64,000 bases of DNA, taken from positions 15,343,499 through 15,407,498 of the forward strand of contig NC_092565.1 in the NCBI RefSeq assembly GCF_037975245.1. Reading direction: 5' to 3'. Under the pieces are notes generated by a model, which was given only the letters and a program-made list of their open reading frames with translations, was not told the origin of the DNA and searched no databases. Position 1 is the first letter of the stretch. Each line of letters starts with the position of its first letter. Shown here one piece after another: positions 25,701 through 38,800 of this stretch. The position numbers were made by a program, and so were the translations under genes. Source of the stretch: Apostichopus japonicus. Lineage: Eukaryota > Echinodermata > Holothuroidea > Aspidochirotida > Stichopodidae.

Positions 25701-28700
25701 ATTTAAAATGCACAATGCTTTACTAACTACTTAAAGTTAACTGCTATTTTGAATTTACATTAACACTCATTGTTGATCTGTTTGATTTCACAGAACACTC
25801 GAGTCATCCAATCTGTCTTTGCAACGTACTTCAGGGTTCTCAAGACTGCAACTGATTCCAGACTGATGCCTTCAGTCTTGGAAGGTTTGGCTAAATTTGC
25901 TCATCTTATCAACATTGAGTTCTTTGATGACCTTGTCAAGGTTCTCAACGAGTTGATTGGCTCAGGAGTAAGTTATTTCTTTAATGACTATTGGTTGATT
26001 GATGAAGTGATTGATTAACTTGATTAAATTTTAAAGACATCAGTTGTTCAGTGTTGCAATTGGTGGTTATATGGCAGAAAATTTTGTGTAGCTTCTGTTG
26101 GCTTCAGTCCTTTGAGGTAATATTTTTTATTCACCTAATGAATATTCAAATCGCTTTAACTTGTTACTATGAAGTTAAGTACACTTTGGCAACCAATCGC
26201 ACTCCTATTGAGTGTGTTTTGGTGTGTCTTTAGTAAGTATTCTAATAAATAAGAAACCATGCCAGTGCCAAGTATTACTGCAAATACAAGACATAATCCT
26301 GTACCTTTCGGTTCAGGAATGTATCCACCTTAGCAACTGCTGTAAATGGTTTTGAAAGCAAAAAAACATATTTCAATGAAATATTTGAAATACATTGCTA
26401 AAGCACTATCAATGTGTTGGTCTCTTGAACTGCCAAGGATCATCATTTAAACATTCCTTCCTTAGTGCATATTAGCGTTGTGCGGTAGTCGGATTTCACA
26501 CAACCGGTAGTGTTGCAACATGAATCCCGGTATCGTAACTACAACCGGTATTTTCTTCAACTTTCATCTACGGTTCAAAGCACTTAGTTACGAGACTGTT
26601 AATGTCATACATTCAATACGCATAGCCTAGGCTATGTACATACTCTTACACGCACGTTCATAAAAAAAAATAAAGAAAATAACACGCTATATTAGGGCCT
26701 TTGTTTTTTAACATACACTTCCAAAAAGAAAAGCACAAACCTTGGAAAAAAGCAACCCACACCATCCTTCATTCATACTCGACGTACGATATTAGATTAA
26801 CACGTTCGCACGTGGATTAAACTTGTAATCCGTACACAAACATAAACTGGGAGTTCCCCACTAATCCATGATATTGGAATAGGGCAACCCCTTCAAGTTC
26901 AAAAGTTCACAATGAAAAGTTTTTAACTATCAACAAGTCACCACGTGTTTGGAACTTCAGACAATAAGAATGTTACATAGGGGCTACGTAAATACGGGAT
27001 GATAAACTACATACATAAGAATAGTACAGATTTATTTATATCGTTAATCGGCTTTTGTTTACTCCAGAAAATATACTTTCAATACGTACAATATCAATCT
27101 TTCGTACAAAAGATCTTAAAAATTAAAACAGTAGCGAAAGATAAATATAAATGACATCGTGAAACCCCCCCCGCATTAATAAACGAATCCATTTCATTAC
27201 ATCATCAAATCTCAAGTACTGAACTGTTGTGTGTACCTGTACCATACCCTAGGCTATAATAACATACAGTGCCGTGCTAAGATGGATTTAAACTGGATAT
27301 ACTCCCTGCGGTTTTGGCTCAAAATTAATTAAATCGTTATAATTATTATAACAAAATGAGGTGAAATGCTTAAGAGTAAGATTTTGTACATGTGAACCTT
27401 GACAATCATCGTTTGAAGGAAGAATAAATAACGAAAATTTCAGAATAACTTTGAGGTCCCGTAACATGCTGAGCGCAAGTAACGTTCGATATTTGGTGTA
27501 GCCTAGGTGCAAATTACTACGTGAAAAGTTGATTCGTTAATACATAGGTCTAGGCCAGTACGTAAATTGGTCAGATATTATTCAAACTAAGAAACACAGA
27601 AACCAGAAAAAAATCGTGTTTTGTTTTCTTTATTTCAAATAGTAACACGTAGATATTTTTATTACGTCCGGGATTCCCGGGAATGATACCGAAACGAATG
27701 TAATAATTGGTTGGTTTCCCACTACCGGTAGTATTTACACATTGCTTTGTGATCGGGATTAGTCAATACCGGGATCGGGATACCGGGATTCACTTGACTA
27801 CCGGGATCCCGCACAACCCTAGTGCATATACACCTGCTATCTTCATTGCAGAAATATTACACATTCAAATAGCAACCCTACCCCCCTCCCCCCCTCCCAC
27901 CAAGCTTCTCCCATTGGTACTTATTTCAGTGCTAAAAAGACCAAAACAGTTCTAATGTGAAGATTTTTCATCATAAATACTTCCAGTCCATCACATAGCT
28001 TATTTTGTCCTTTGTGTGTCTTTCCTTGTGGTTGTTTTTTCAACGAGTTTTTTTTCAACGAGTGGGCAACTTTCCATGGAGACTGCTGAATGGTTTTTAG
28101 CCTGTAGGACAATAATACTATACTAAATCAGAACTGAGTAAATGATGCTTGACAAGCAAGTCTGATGAGAATAACTTTAAAGTTTTGTATTACTTTCACA
28201 GCAATAGATATCTTTCATGACTATCTTTCTTTTTCCAGGCATTGGAATACAGAGAGTCTCTACACTGCGTGCTGACTGCTTTTAAGATTCTGTCAGATCA
28301 GGGTGCTGCCCTCAATATTGATCCAACTAGGTTCTACACTCATCTATATATGAACTTATTCAGTGTACATGCAGGTAAAGAGAGATTCTTACTTCTATAT
28401 ATGAACTTATTCAGTGTATATGCAGGTAAAGAGAGATTCTTACCTCAGATATGAACTTATTCAGTGTATATGAAGGTAAAGAGATTCTTACTTCTATATA
28501 TGAACTTATTTAGTGTTTATGCAGGTAAAGAGATTCTTACTCATATTTAAACTTATTGAGTGTATATGCAGGTAAAGAGATTCTTACTTCTATATATGAA
28601 TTTATTGAGTGCACATGATGGTAAAGAGAAAATATTACCTCATATATGAACTTATTGAGTGCACTTGCAGGTTAAGAGAATATTATATCACATATGAACT

Positions 28701-31700
28701 TATTTAGTGTATATGCAGGTAAAGAGGTTCTTACTTCTATATATGAACTTATTCAGTGCACATACAGGTAAAGAGAGAATATTACCTCACATATGAACTT
28801 ATTTAGTGTATATGCAGGTAAAGAGGTTCTTACTTCTATATATGAACTTATTCAGTGCACATGCAGGTAAAGAGAGAATATTACCTCACATATGAACTTA
28901 TTTAGTGTATATGCAGGTAAAGAGGTTCTTACTTCTATATATGAACTTATTCAGTGCACATGCAGGTAAAGAGAGATTCTTACCTCACATATGAATTTAT
29001 TCAGTGTATATGCAGGTAAAGAGGTTCTTACTTCTATATATGAACTTATTCAGTGCACATGCAGGTAAAGAGAGAATATTACCTCACATATGAACTTATT
29101 TAGTGTATATGCAGGTAAAGAGGTTCTTACCTCTATATGAACTTATTGGGTGCACAAGCAGGTCAAGGAGATATTCAGATTTAGAAATCAGTACCTCATC
29201 CCTCTAATAGGTACTTGCTACATCCTCAGACAGGATAGCATAGTAAACTGGGTGCACATGAAGTATCTGCCTGATCAATTAGGTGCCTTGACATAAGACA
29301 GTGGATATTATTCTATTGTGATTTATTCTATTGTGATTTATTGACACAATACCTGCTTCCCAGTAATCTCAAGCAATTTCTACATTTGATCCATTGTAAT
29401 TTGAATTTTTTTTTACTGTAGGTGAGAGTTTTGAAGATGCTGAGATTGTCCTTAAATGTATTGATGCCATGGTGTTTAAGAGACATAAACAGATCACCAC
29501 ACAGAGGGCCCTGGCATACATCAAGAGACTGGGCACCCTCTCGCTACAATCACTACCGAATGCATGCTTGGCATTCCTGTCAGCTATGAGGTCCATGCTG
29601 AAGGTAAGACAAAGTGAAACCAAAGACAGGAATAGTAGGACTGTGTTGTAGGTAATTCACACCACCTGAACCTAAAGAAAGGAATAATAGGGCCGTGGTG
29701 TAGGTACTTCACACTAACTGATAATAAAGACTGGATCTCAATGGTAGGCACTTGATATGGACGTTAGATTTAATATCTAGCATAGTATGTACTGCACTCT
29801 TCATAGGTTTCTCTAGCCTATCATGTTAAGTCCTATTCAAAATATCCCGTAGTACCATTCAGGTAACTCTATCCTAACTTATAATCTTACTCAAACCAGA
29901 GTAAACTATATACCAAACTCTCACACAGGACCCAGATTAAACAACGAGAAGTTACCCTTCAGCTTGGTAGTCGTTCTTCATGTATCTTTATCTTGTGACT
30001 ATTATGAGATTTTAATGGTCGAAAGTAATCTAGTAGTAGCTTAAATGTTGAGGTGTTTCATCATGCCTACAAATGTATTATTTCAAGTGACAGTAAATGC
30101 ACATTTTTGTATTTCATTTACTGTTTTTATTCAATGATTGGTATCTTACCCACCAGCTTTACCCCAAGACGGATATTCTCCTCGAAACAGATACACTTGG
30201 GAGTGGCATATTCCTTCCAGAGCTGGAGGAACCAGAGCATTGCCATGCTCAGAATACTGTATTGTGGGAACTCCATCTTCTGAAGGTACCACAACATCAA
30301 GTTGTTTGAGTTTTATATTCAGGATATAATGTTTATAAGTAAGAATATATATTGAATGTAAACTAATAACAGTCAGCCTCTTAAGATTTTGGATTTAAAC
30401 CAATGATCTTATCAATTTTTAGCTCATAAAAAATCAAGCATGTGATGAGCTCCTTGATAGACGGTGATCTTTCTATCCTTCCGTCTTCAATTAAATAAAA
30501 TGCTTCTTTTCCTGCTGTTGTGATGTGACTTTCACATAATGAACTTCTTGTAGTCGGTCATTTGCAATTTTCGAGCCTCATAGTTCAATGTCCATGTCAC
30601 TGTCATTCCAAATCATTGTTTCAAAGCTTGCAAAATATTTGCATAGATGTGACGGACGTTGCTCATAATAATCATAAAGGAATTTATGAGATGGTGATGG
30701 CGTGAGTGCGTGTGTGTGTGTGTGTGTGGGTGAGGCCTTGGCTTGTAAACACAATAACTAAAAAACTAAATGGTGCGTGAACTATATATTTGGTATTTGA
30801 GTGCACCTTATAGAGTAGAAGAACCCTATTGCTTCCTGCCAAGTTCACAGATCATTTGAGGTCAAAGCCTGAAATTCTTGTAATCACGATACCTCGAGGC
30901 ATCGGATTTTGATCAAAATCCGTCAAGTGGATGAACACTACATATATATATACTTACAAAGCAAGGAATCACTAAGCCTGCTGGCTTTCTGGTTTGTTAA
31001 ATAAGAAAATCGCTCCTACTTCCACAGGGATGAATGGATAGCTACATAAGCTGCTTGTAGTTATTGTCAAAACAAAATAGTGAAAAAGAAAAGCAAACAA
31101 ATTTTGCTGTCAGTGTGCAACAATGACATAACCTTCTTGTTTCATGCTCACTGAAACTGCAACTTTCAGTTTTCCATACCCGTGAAAGGCTGAAGAGGAT
31201 ATGATTGCACTGGATTAGAGTATGTCCGTCTTTCATTACTCTATAGCAAATTCACTATTTTTTAATAATTACTTTTTTCAGAATCATTATCACCCAACAG
31301 TCAAGGTTTATGCCAACAATCTTTTAAGGAAGGCACCAATCAGAGGTGTGGGTGCTCTTGACCCAGCCCTTAGTAAAAGGTAGGTTATGCAAGTTGTTAT
31401 TTATGTGCTGTTTAAATTGATCAGTAAATTGCACTTATTAATACAAAAATTGAGCCATTCAAGAGCCATTACTTTTAAACCATATACAATGTTTAGGAGC
31501 AAGTACATAAGAGAAAGTACTGCCAACTATTATCTCCAGACTATGCATAGCTCTCATTCATTGGCTGCTAGCAAAGGATGACAATAATCTGAGCAAGAAA
31601 GAGACTTTCTAACATAACCCCTAATAGAGGCAAACCTAAACCTGACCGAGCCATATTTAGTCTCAAATCCCTTGCTACTATCAAACCTGTAATGGAACAG

Positions 31701-33408
31701 GCCATTGTTGACAGATCTGTACATAGGTTGTCTTATTACAACACAGACAAGATTGTGTACCTCACAAGCTTACACACTCTGTATTGATTAATTTGGCTTA
31801 TTGCCAAATCATTGGTAGAAATGGTATCAGCGTGAATCACCTCCATAGACCTATTAAAGGATGACTTTAGGGACAAAATTCATATCGATGTGTTGCAGAC
31901 CATGAAAGAATGCTGCTAGTATATATTCCTCTACCATTTTTAATTTTGGAAATGCCCCTTTAAACATCTGTGGCTCATGAGTTTAAAGTGATTGGACTAA
32001 TGATGGCACACAGATCTTTAGGTTCCTTAGATGCAACAGCAAAATCAATAGAAAAACAGATGACTGTTATGGCCTGAAATAACATGTTTACAATGCATTT
32101 CAATTGTCATAGACAAATGGTGTTGAACATCTTCCCAATGTGTTCTGTTGTTTTACATGAATGTTTCTGTTTAGTTCTGTGTAACATGTTGGATTCATAT
32201 AAGGTCTTAACATTAAGCCTCAAATGAGCATTGCAGAGATTTGATACATTTTACAGGTGAATATCATGAAACCTGGAATAGCCACAGAAACAATATTTGT
32301 ACTCAAATTTCTTCCCCTTGTTCTATGACATAACAAGGTCCTCCTTTAAACAGTTGTCATGATATTGCTTTTCAAGAGATGTGGATCCTGTAACTACAGG
32401 CTGGTTGGCTTTTTACCTCTGATATATAGCATTATTAAATAAACCTAGCATATTTCATGAGCTACATTATCAAGTCACTACTGTGTCTTATTTTGCCATA
32501 AGCAAACAAAGGGAATTGGGAACCTTGTTAGGCCGTGTATTGCACCTTGACAAAGACTTAGCAGATTGCAATTTTCTCTCACATTTTTATTTTTATGAAA
32601 ATGTAAATTTACCTTCAGAAAGTGTTCAGTCTGTCATGCCACTTTTGTTTCTTCACAGGAGACCGTTAGAGTTGTTTCAAGATTTTGATCCGTCTACAAT
32701 GGTATTTAATCCACCGGTTTTGACAAAACCTCTCAGCAAAGTTACAAGGTCAAAGGTAAGTTATTACACACTAATATTGATTGACATTGAGGTTAGTGAT
32801 GTAGATGTATTACAAGTATCTTTATCATATCAAGTAGCAATGGCTTATGATAACATTATGCATGATTTGTTTGACACATTGAGAAATATGATGATTTGGG
32901 GTGAAATTGACACACAAAATGTCTTTAAGCATTCAGTACTTACCTTACAATATCTAATCTATACATTACATCTTAGTTCTATTATTGAATCTTACAATGA
33001 CTATAACTAATCCCTGCATAAAATATTAATTCTTTTACTGTCTTACAATGACCATATCGAATCTCTACATAACATCTTAATCCTATTACTGTATCTTCTC
33101 TTCGCAAGGCCTACGGTAAACGTAACTTTGATGAGTTCTTGCAACCAGACTTCCAATTGCTTGCTGACGAGTATCTTAACCAGCCTATACCGGAATTAGA
33201 AATGGACACATCATCAAAGAAAGAGAGAGTTCCACGGAAGAAGGAGGAAGTGATTCACAAAAAGATGAAAGAATTGAAAGAGGTGAAAGGGACCATGGGA
33301 CAGAAGGCCGCAAAATCATCCAATCGCTACACGAAGCTAAACAGGCAAAGAAGAATGATCTCCCTTGGGAGGAGACGACGTCGTCATGTACTTAAAAAGA
33401 GCAACTAG
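16762..33408 (+). CDS. NOC3L: NOC3L, nucleolar complex protein 3 homologue
   Basis: Eighteen coding exons: 16762-16770, 18514-18737, 19441-19584, 20317-20564, 20963-21168, 22335-22496, 23106-23199, 23558-23763, 24087-24215, 24562-24693, 25449-25529, 25794-25967, 28239-28374, 29422-29603, 30157-30285, 31282-31379, 32659-32755, 33109-33408. All have GT-AG borders and compatible phases; the total is 2751 bases, about 916 residues. Noc3 pairs with Noc2 in pre-60S assembly in the nucleolus and has been linked to replication licensing. The first 250 residues are basic and acidic low complexity. Residues about 265-330 (KKLKTLRLL...[23 protein letters not shown]) match the NOC3 domain; about 560-760 ([17 protein letters not shown], then [12 protein letters not shown] and [15 protein letters not shown]) match the CBF/Noc domain. 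The C-terminus is basic. It is longer than the human protein (about 800), mostly at the N-terminus. The 9-base first exon (Met-Thr-Lys) is inferred; the 20963 acceptor has in-phase alternatives at 21007 and 21019. Confidence 0.93.
17330..17490. repeat. Short degenerate minisatellite
   Basis: About four to five degenerate units of about 34 bp carry the core GACACTCAGTCAA / CAGGATGATAC. They lie in NOC3L intron 1 just upstream of the U2-headed retroposon. Confidence 0.6.
17555..17751 (+). mobile_element. SINE-like retroposon with U2 snRNA-derived head
   Basis: From 17557 the first 45 or so bases match the U2 snRNA 5' end (ATCGCTTCTTGGCCTTTTGG, then the GTAGTATCTGTT branch-site region) with about two differences. 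After this it stops resembling U2: stem-loops IIa, III and IV and the Sm site are not recognisable. The body instead forms several hairpins: 17599-17615, 17617-17629, 17650-17671 and 17713-17732, the last followed by a T-run. Perfect 16-bp direct repeats TCTTTTAATATCTCAT flank it (17539-17554 and 17752-17767), the signature of target-primed insertion. So this is a retroposed chimera, not a working U2 gene. It lies in sense orientation in NOC3L intron 1. Confidence 0.82.
19800..20045 (-). mobile_element. tRNA-derived SINE, copy 1
   Basis: Read on the minus strand from 20045, it begins GGAGGGCATTGTAGTCAAAT. It has an A-box-like TAGTCAAATGG and a B box GGTTCAAGTCC at tRNA-like spacing, then a body shared with 37170-37416 (stretches around GGACACAACATAATG and GTAGCCACAAACCGG on the plus strand). 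The gene-like part is not a complete tRNA: it has no convincing acceptor stem. It lies in a NOC3L intron, opposite to the gene. Confidence 0.75.
21340..21965. repeat. Minisatellite, about 39-bp units
   Basis: About sixteen units contain ATCATGCACTCATG and GCAATGTGTGCATG. Units alternate between types with GAGCAGTGTGTGCATGAC and with GTAGCAATGTGTGCATGC. Overlapping open frames of 85-120 codons give His/Cys/Met-rich repetitive peptides that are by-products. The array lies in the NOC3L intron after exon 5. Confidence 0.9.
24872..24956. repeat. (TA)n-rich microsatellite
   Basis: Interrupted TATATA and TATACA runs occupy about 85 bp in a NOC3L intron. Confidence 0.9.
26473..27821. mobile_element. 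Non-autonomous hAT-like element, 1349 bp
   Basis: The left end is TAGCGTTGTGCGGTAGTC. The right end, on the other strand, is TAGGGTTGTGCGGGATCCCG. Perfect 8-bp duplications GTGCATAT lie at 26465-26472 and 27822-27829. The subterminal regions are rich in CCGGTA/ACCGGGAT motifs. No open frame exceeds 82 codons and none is transposase-like. It lies in the NOC3L intron between the exons ending at 25967 and starting at 28239. Its ends are unrelated to the CAGTGGCGG elements elsewhere. Confidence 0.88.
28340..29165 (+). repeat. Minisatellite derived from a coding exon end plus its splice donor
   Basis: About seventeen units of 48-50 bp share the pattern TATATGAACTTATTCAGTG, then CATGCAGGTAAAGAGATTCT. 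The first unit is the 3' end of the NOC3L exon ending at 28374, encoding [10 protein letters not shown], followed by the genuine donor GTAAAG. Later units repeat both the coding bases and the GCAG|GTAAAG donor, so most keep a possible 5' splice site. The second unit even reads on in frame ([10 protein letters not shown]). The homologous vertebrate stretch has the same exon peptide without a repeat, so the exon is the source. The next acceptor is at 29421. Confidence 0.92.
30704..30730. repeat. (GT)n microsatellite
   Basis: A short GT dinucleotide run lies in a NOC3L intron. Confidence 0.85.
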
Positions 33409-35817
33409 CCCAGCGGATGGTCCCCAAATGATCCAAATTATTTCTAAGCAGGTTCTACCTGCCCCCTGAAAAAGCTTTGGGCCCCCCCCCCAAAAGAAAA
33501 AAAGAAGAAAGATGTCTAGCTATACCTAGAGTCAGTTAGATAGGATCTAATGAGAACTTAGGCAGAGAACATTTGTTATTACTATTGAGTGAGATTAAAG
33601 ACCATTCATATATATAGAAGAGCAGCAGACACAACTGAATAGGGAAGTAGGATAGTAAAGAGGCCTTTCAGTTTTATTGCTAGATGTGTGCTGGTTTGTA
33701 TCCTAGAGAAACCATTGATATCTATAGAATACATACTGCAGGTAAACCATTGGCATGGTATGAGTGGGGTAGCCATTAAGCCATACTAGATAATGAAATT
33801 GTTTTGACATTTGCTACAGTGTCAGTATTTCAAAAAAGGAGTTGTGAAAGAAGCTAATAGATGTTTATTGAAAAACCTCTTGAATGTGGACAGTTTTAAT
33901 TTCTCTTAACAACTCAGCATGGGCTTCGAGAGCCAATTCAGACACATGGGATGATTCTGTCACTAGGCTATTTATTGTGAAGTTTGTCCTTAAAATTAAT
34001 TTTGAAAAAAAAAAAATGTATCACATATTTCTCTAAGTACCTTATGGGGCACTCAAAATCAAGACGGGTACAGTCGTATTGGTTCTAGTCTTCTAGACAG
34101 GCTGCATTCTTATAATAAAAAATGGAACAATATAGTATATCCACATACATCCACATACATATCCACATGCATCCAAGCTTCCCAATATGCTGTTTACAAT
34201 ATTGGGCATTGACTTTTATACTAAATGTGAAGTTCATCCAAGATTCCATTCTTTGAGATATTATGTTTACATTTGATTACCTCTAATAAATGTGAGTTCA
34301 TCCACATACGTGTGTGGTACAGCCAAGGTTTCATTCTTTAGATATCAGATTTACAACATTTTAAGACTCTGATGGCCTTTGACCTCAAAAAAACAATAAG
34401 GTTCATCCCCATACTACATAAGATTTGCTGGCCAGACTTCCCACAATTCTGTGAACTATCCTCCATCCAGCATGAGTTTTTGCTGGGCACATGTATGCAT
34501 CTCTAGCATTTCTGATTTGTACAAAAATTAAATCTAAACATGTCATATTTATGGAATATTAAAGCCAAGTTACACTACTTGTAGGTGTCCTGTGCTGGCC
34601 TCTTTTCATTCCGTACATTAGTATATAAACAAACACTTTTATTGTCGGCAAACAATAAACAATCTCAAAACAGGTAATATGTTTTTTTCTAGCTCTTTCT
34701 TTTAACTACATTTATCATTATTATAAACATCATGAATTATGTAACCTTTAATCACTGTTGCCCCCAAATATGCTGAGACAGTCATATAATGGTCACCCAT
34801 ATGCAGACTTCAACAAACAATTTAACGCCACTCAAAAAAGTACTTACCAACATTAACATCTTTTATTGTCCATTCTCACAACGGCTCAGAGTAATATGGG
34901 AAATTAGAACCCCCAGGAAATAAATTTTGAAGCAATGTTTAGGGTGCTAAAATTTGGGACAAATGGTGACGATCTTGGTTCATGTCTAGCAAGCAGGTCA
35001 TGTCATTTCATGGAGTTGTTAATACGTCAAGGTCTGCCAACGAGGGATTCAGGGGGATACAGACCAGATTTTTTGATGTCAAGTCAGTGGCCACCCTACA
35101 TAAGACTTCAAGCTTTTGAAATCATTTCAAGCATTCCCATAGAATTGACATGTTAAAGGGTGTGAAGACTTGCGCACAAAGAAATGTCCCATGCCGGTAA
35201 TCTGACCTAGTTTCGAATGAGGTGTAACAGAAGTGTTAGACACCACCATCGATCCCAGAAAATACACACACAGCTTGCTACCGTCTGTAATTAGACACTA
35301 GTGTACAGTCAATACATACAGCTAGGGTTAATACCCACAACACAGTGTTCATAGCAGCGTGGACATCTGGGATCTAGATAAAAGATAACAAGGTATCATG
35401 TTTCATTACTGTCTGCATTTTGTAGCGACAAGAAGAAAATGCCATTTGCAAGCAATGGAAAGTTAACTTTTTCAGAGCGTGGGCAAGCGGTTTGGGGCGA
35501 GTCTTCAATGCCTTTAACAAGCAAGTCATCTCACACATAACCATTCACACACACACACACACAATGATTGTAAAGGTTATGAACTAGATAGACATGAACA
35601 AAAGAAGTGACATAATGTGGCTTGGTTTTCTCTTTTTAATTTCTTTCCTTTATGACAAAGATGGAGAACATCTATTTACAATTAACACATATAAGTATGT
35701 CTTGTGAACAGAATGAGCCTGAACACCCCAAACTAGAGAAGAAAATACTTTGTAGCAGTTGTCAATCCTGAACAACTCTGTTCTTTTCCTCTGCTTCTCT
35801 CCATCCCACATCGATTT
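33409..35817. other. Convergent intergenic region
   Basis: This contains the 3' flanks of NOC3L (plus) and MRPL43 (minus), with several AATAAA-type signals (for example near 34111 and 34651), a C-run at about 33482 and a CA microsatellite at 35546-35564. No further gene is recognisable. Confidence 0.6.
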
Positions 35818-38800
35818 TCATACATTGTTCTCTGATTCTTTCCTTTTAGCCTGAGAGCTTTTTACCTTCAACTGCTTAAGTTCTTCTTGCAAGTCCTGGC
35901 TCATGTTCTGTAAGATTTCATGTCTCTGGTAGTGTGCTCTCTTTGTTGGCTTGTCATTAGGAAACGTATCAAGGTTTATTTCTTGAGGTTTATGCAAAAA
36001 CGGATGCCATATACCTTGCATACTAGGGTTGTTTGTTCTCCACGGACGTATTGTCTTGAGATCCTCTTGACCTGACTGAGTTCTTAGGAGTTCCATTGCC
36101 TTGGCAATCTCCTCTCTCTCTTGCTTGACAACGTCCACCTTTGAAATACTGCCATTTACTGTGAATGTAAAGATAATTATCATTACGGTTAACCTGTGCA
36201 GTCTATTTTAGCAAAGTAGTGTTATGCTAAACTGAACATGCAATAATTACTGATTGCTGTTCAAACTTTATCCACATGTTATCTAAAAGAAATCATCAAG
36301 GGAAAGAAACTACTAACAAACCAGAAAGGCAAAAGACTTAGTAATTACTAAGTAATTTTGTGTCGTAATTGAATGACTTTTTGCACAATACTCCTTCGTG
36401 ATATAACTCTGAACTAGCATATTGTTGTGATTCTCTTTGCTGTGGTCAGTTTCATTGAAATGTGTCCTACGCTCAGTTTTTGATATCGTCAAATGGCTCT
36501 GTTTATTCTGACAGTCTAGAAGCATTTTGAATTCTGAAATGCGATGTACGCAAGATTCCACAATATGCCTTACACATACAGTGCACTGGGTAATTGATGT
36601 GTACACTGATAACATAGGTTTGGCATTGGGCTTAATTACAATCATTCTTGTCGTGATCAGTGGAGATCTATAAAACAGTACCCATAGGACATGAAATATT
36701 ACTGTGTTAAAATGACTATTACAGGACACCCTGTGATGGATGTGACTGAACTCTTCGTTTATGAAGCTTTGGTTTGTTTGAAAGAAAGATTTCTGAATTC
36801 CTTGATAAAAAATAGAAACATGGGAAAAGGGGGAAATAAATCAGAAGTTTCTCAAAACAAATCAGATTTCTGATGAAAATCGGTAATGTGGCACATGACT
36901 TTGACCTCTGGAGAGCTTGAATTACTTTTGAACAATTACTTTTGAACTCCATAGAAAACAATATGGATTTTCTACTCAATACGGTGCATCTACATAGCAA
37001 ATATTATATTCACCCACCAAATAGTTTTGCTATTATCTTGTTTACAAACAGGCATCTCTTACACACATGCTATAAACATTGCCTGGGTAATTTGCTTTTG
37101 GCAATAAAAAAAAAAAAATGCAGCAACTTCCTCCACACATTACATTTAACCTTACACAGCATTTAGACATGTAACACTTCTATGCAATCTCTGGGGGACA
37201 TCCCATAGGATGCAGCCACAATCCGGTCCATAAAACTACATAAATCAAGAAGTTACCTAGCAGGTTCACATTTAGACACATGGGTGAAGGAAGGCAAGTG
37301 AGATTAAGTACAATACCTCGCACAAGGACACAATGTAATGATGTGACCAGGACTCGTGGCTGTACTCCTTAGATTACAAATCCATTGCATTGACCATTTG
37401 ACCATAATTGCCCTCCATATTTACTCAGTAAGAACTTACAATATTCTGCTACAATCTTTGGACTTTGGTACTTTGAGTGAGGTGTAACATAAAGTACAAT
37501 CTGAGGATTCTTCTCTGCAAACTCTACCAAATTTTCTTCGATGTAGTCTCTGGAGGGCAATAGAAAAACAACATCAATTAGCAACAGTTATACATGTAAA
37601 ATGCAAAGGATGTACTACAGAATCAAGAAAATATGCATTGTGATGACTGTTTGTTTGATTTTTTTAAATACATTTTAAATTAAGCTGGAAAGAATGATAT
37701 AAATCTAATGAAATTTAAGTCCTTACTTGTTTGCTTATTAAATGTCAGACATGGCATAGAATTGCCTGACTGTAATGTCTGACATCTGGCCATCCTACAG
37801 AAAGCTACAGTAGATGTACTTTATCATTGAACCTGCTATAGATGCTTAAGACCACATAATCACATTATCCAAAGTAAGAAACATGTAGTAGGCATATTAA
37901 AGTTCCCTTTGTGACCTGCTAGCATTTAGAGTGTGTTTGTGTTGTACAGTAGGTTAGAATAGTGACAACTGATATATGGGGTGTAGAAACCCTAATACTT
38001 ATTTTTACCAATGTTGCCTGCAAGGCTACTGTACATGAAAAAAACATCAAAAGTACCAACAGATGACTATTATTGTGGTTGGCAATTCACATTGTCCTCC
38101 ATCCAGCATGAAGTTCCGCCAGTAGCATGTATGTCTAGCATTTCTAATAAAATGATTTGAAGTAAAACTAACAATCTGCATCAAGATTTATGGAATCCAA
38201 CTGTTTACAAATGACAAATCTTTGAAAGTAGCCCTAGCCTAGGCCAAGTGTATTTGTGCCCTACTGCCTTCTGTATATGAAAATAGCCTGTTGTATTGTA
38301 CTATGACTCCCCAGCAAAAGTACTCAATAAAATAGAAAGATGCATTGAAATAGTTTCCAAAAAAGATAACTCTGTACTAACAGGCAACATAATTTTTCAG
38401 CCCCCAATATATATACACAGTGACTAAATGTAACAGTGAACATACAACCATTCTTTATTAAGAAATAATACTACAAACATACCCAGCCTAGGTAGCCAGG
38501 ACAGCTCTGAAATCAATCCCTAACCCTGCAAATGCTTTTTGTACAATTGTATAGTAAACAATCACACAATCATGATGACGTAAGTTTTTTGCAAAATTCT
38601 GGCCCATTTGCAGTGATCAAACAAATGAAAAATTGAAACCAAAAACAGTTGTTATCTTGGCAGATGCATTGCTGGTGTACTGACCTTTCCATTCATAAAA
38701 TGTAATATGACTGTACTGGGTATATATATATGCTTGGCTACATGCAAACACCATTTCATAATGATATATGTATCACTCTCTCAAGGTTCCTGCTGCAGAG

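Noticed and set aside
28340-29165. CRISPR-like array
   Set aside because: Regular spacing but no distinct spacers. The unit is the NOC3L exon end and donor, in an animal gene.
32483-33010. 175-codon plus-strand frame
   Set aside because: It contains the NOC3L exon 32659-32755 in frame but runs on both sides into intron; the acceptor and donor are good and the next exon joins in phase.
36313-36729. 138-codon minus-strand frame in MRPL43 intron 2
   Set aside because: No recognisable family, composition like translated noncoding DNA, and the flanking exons splice in phase without it.
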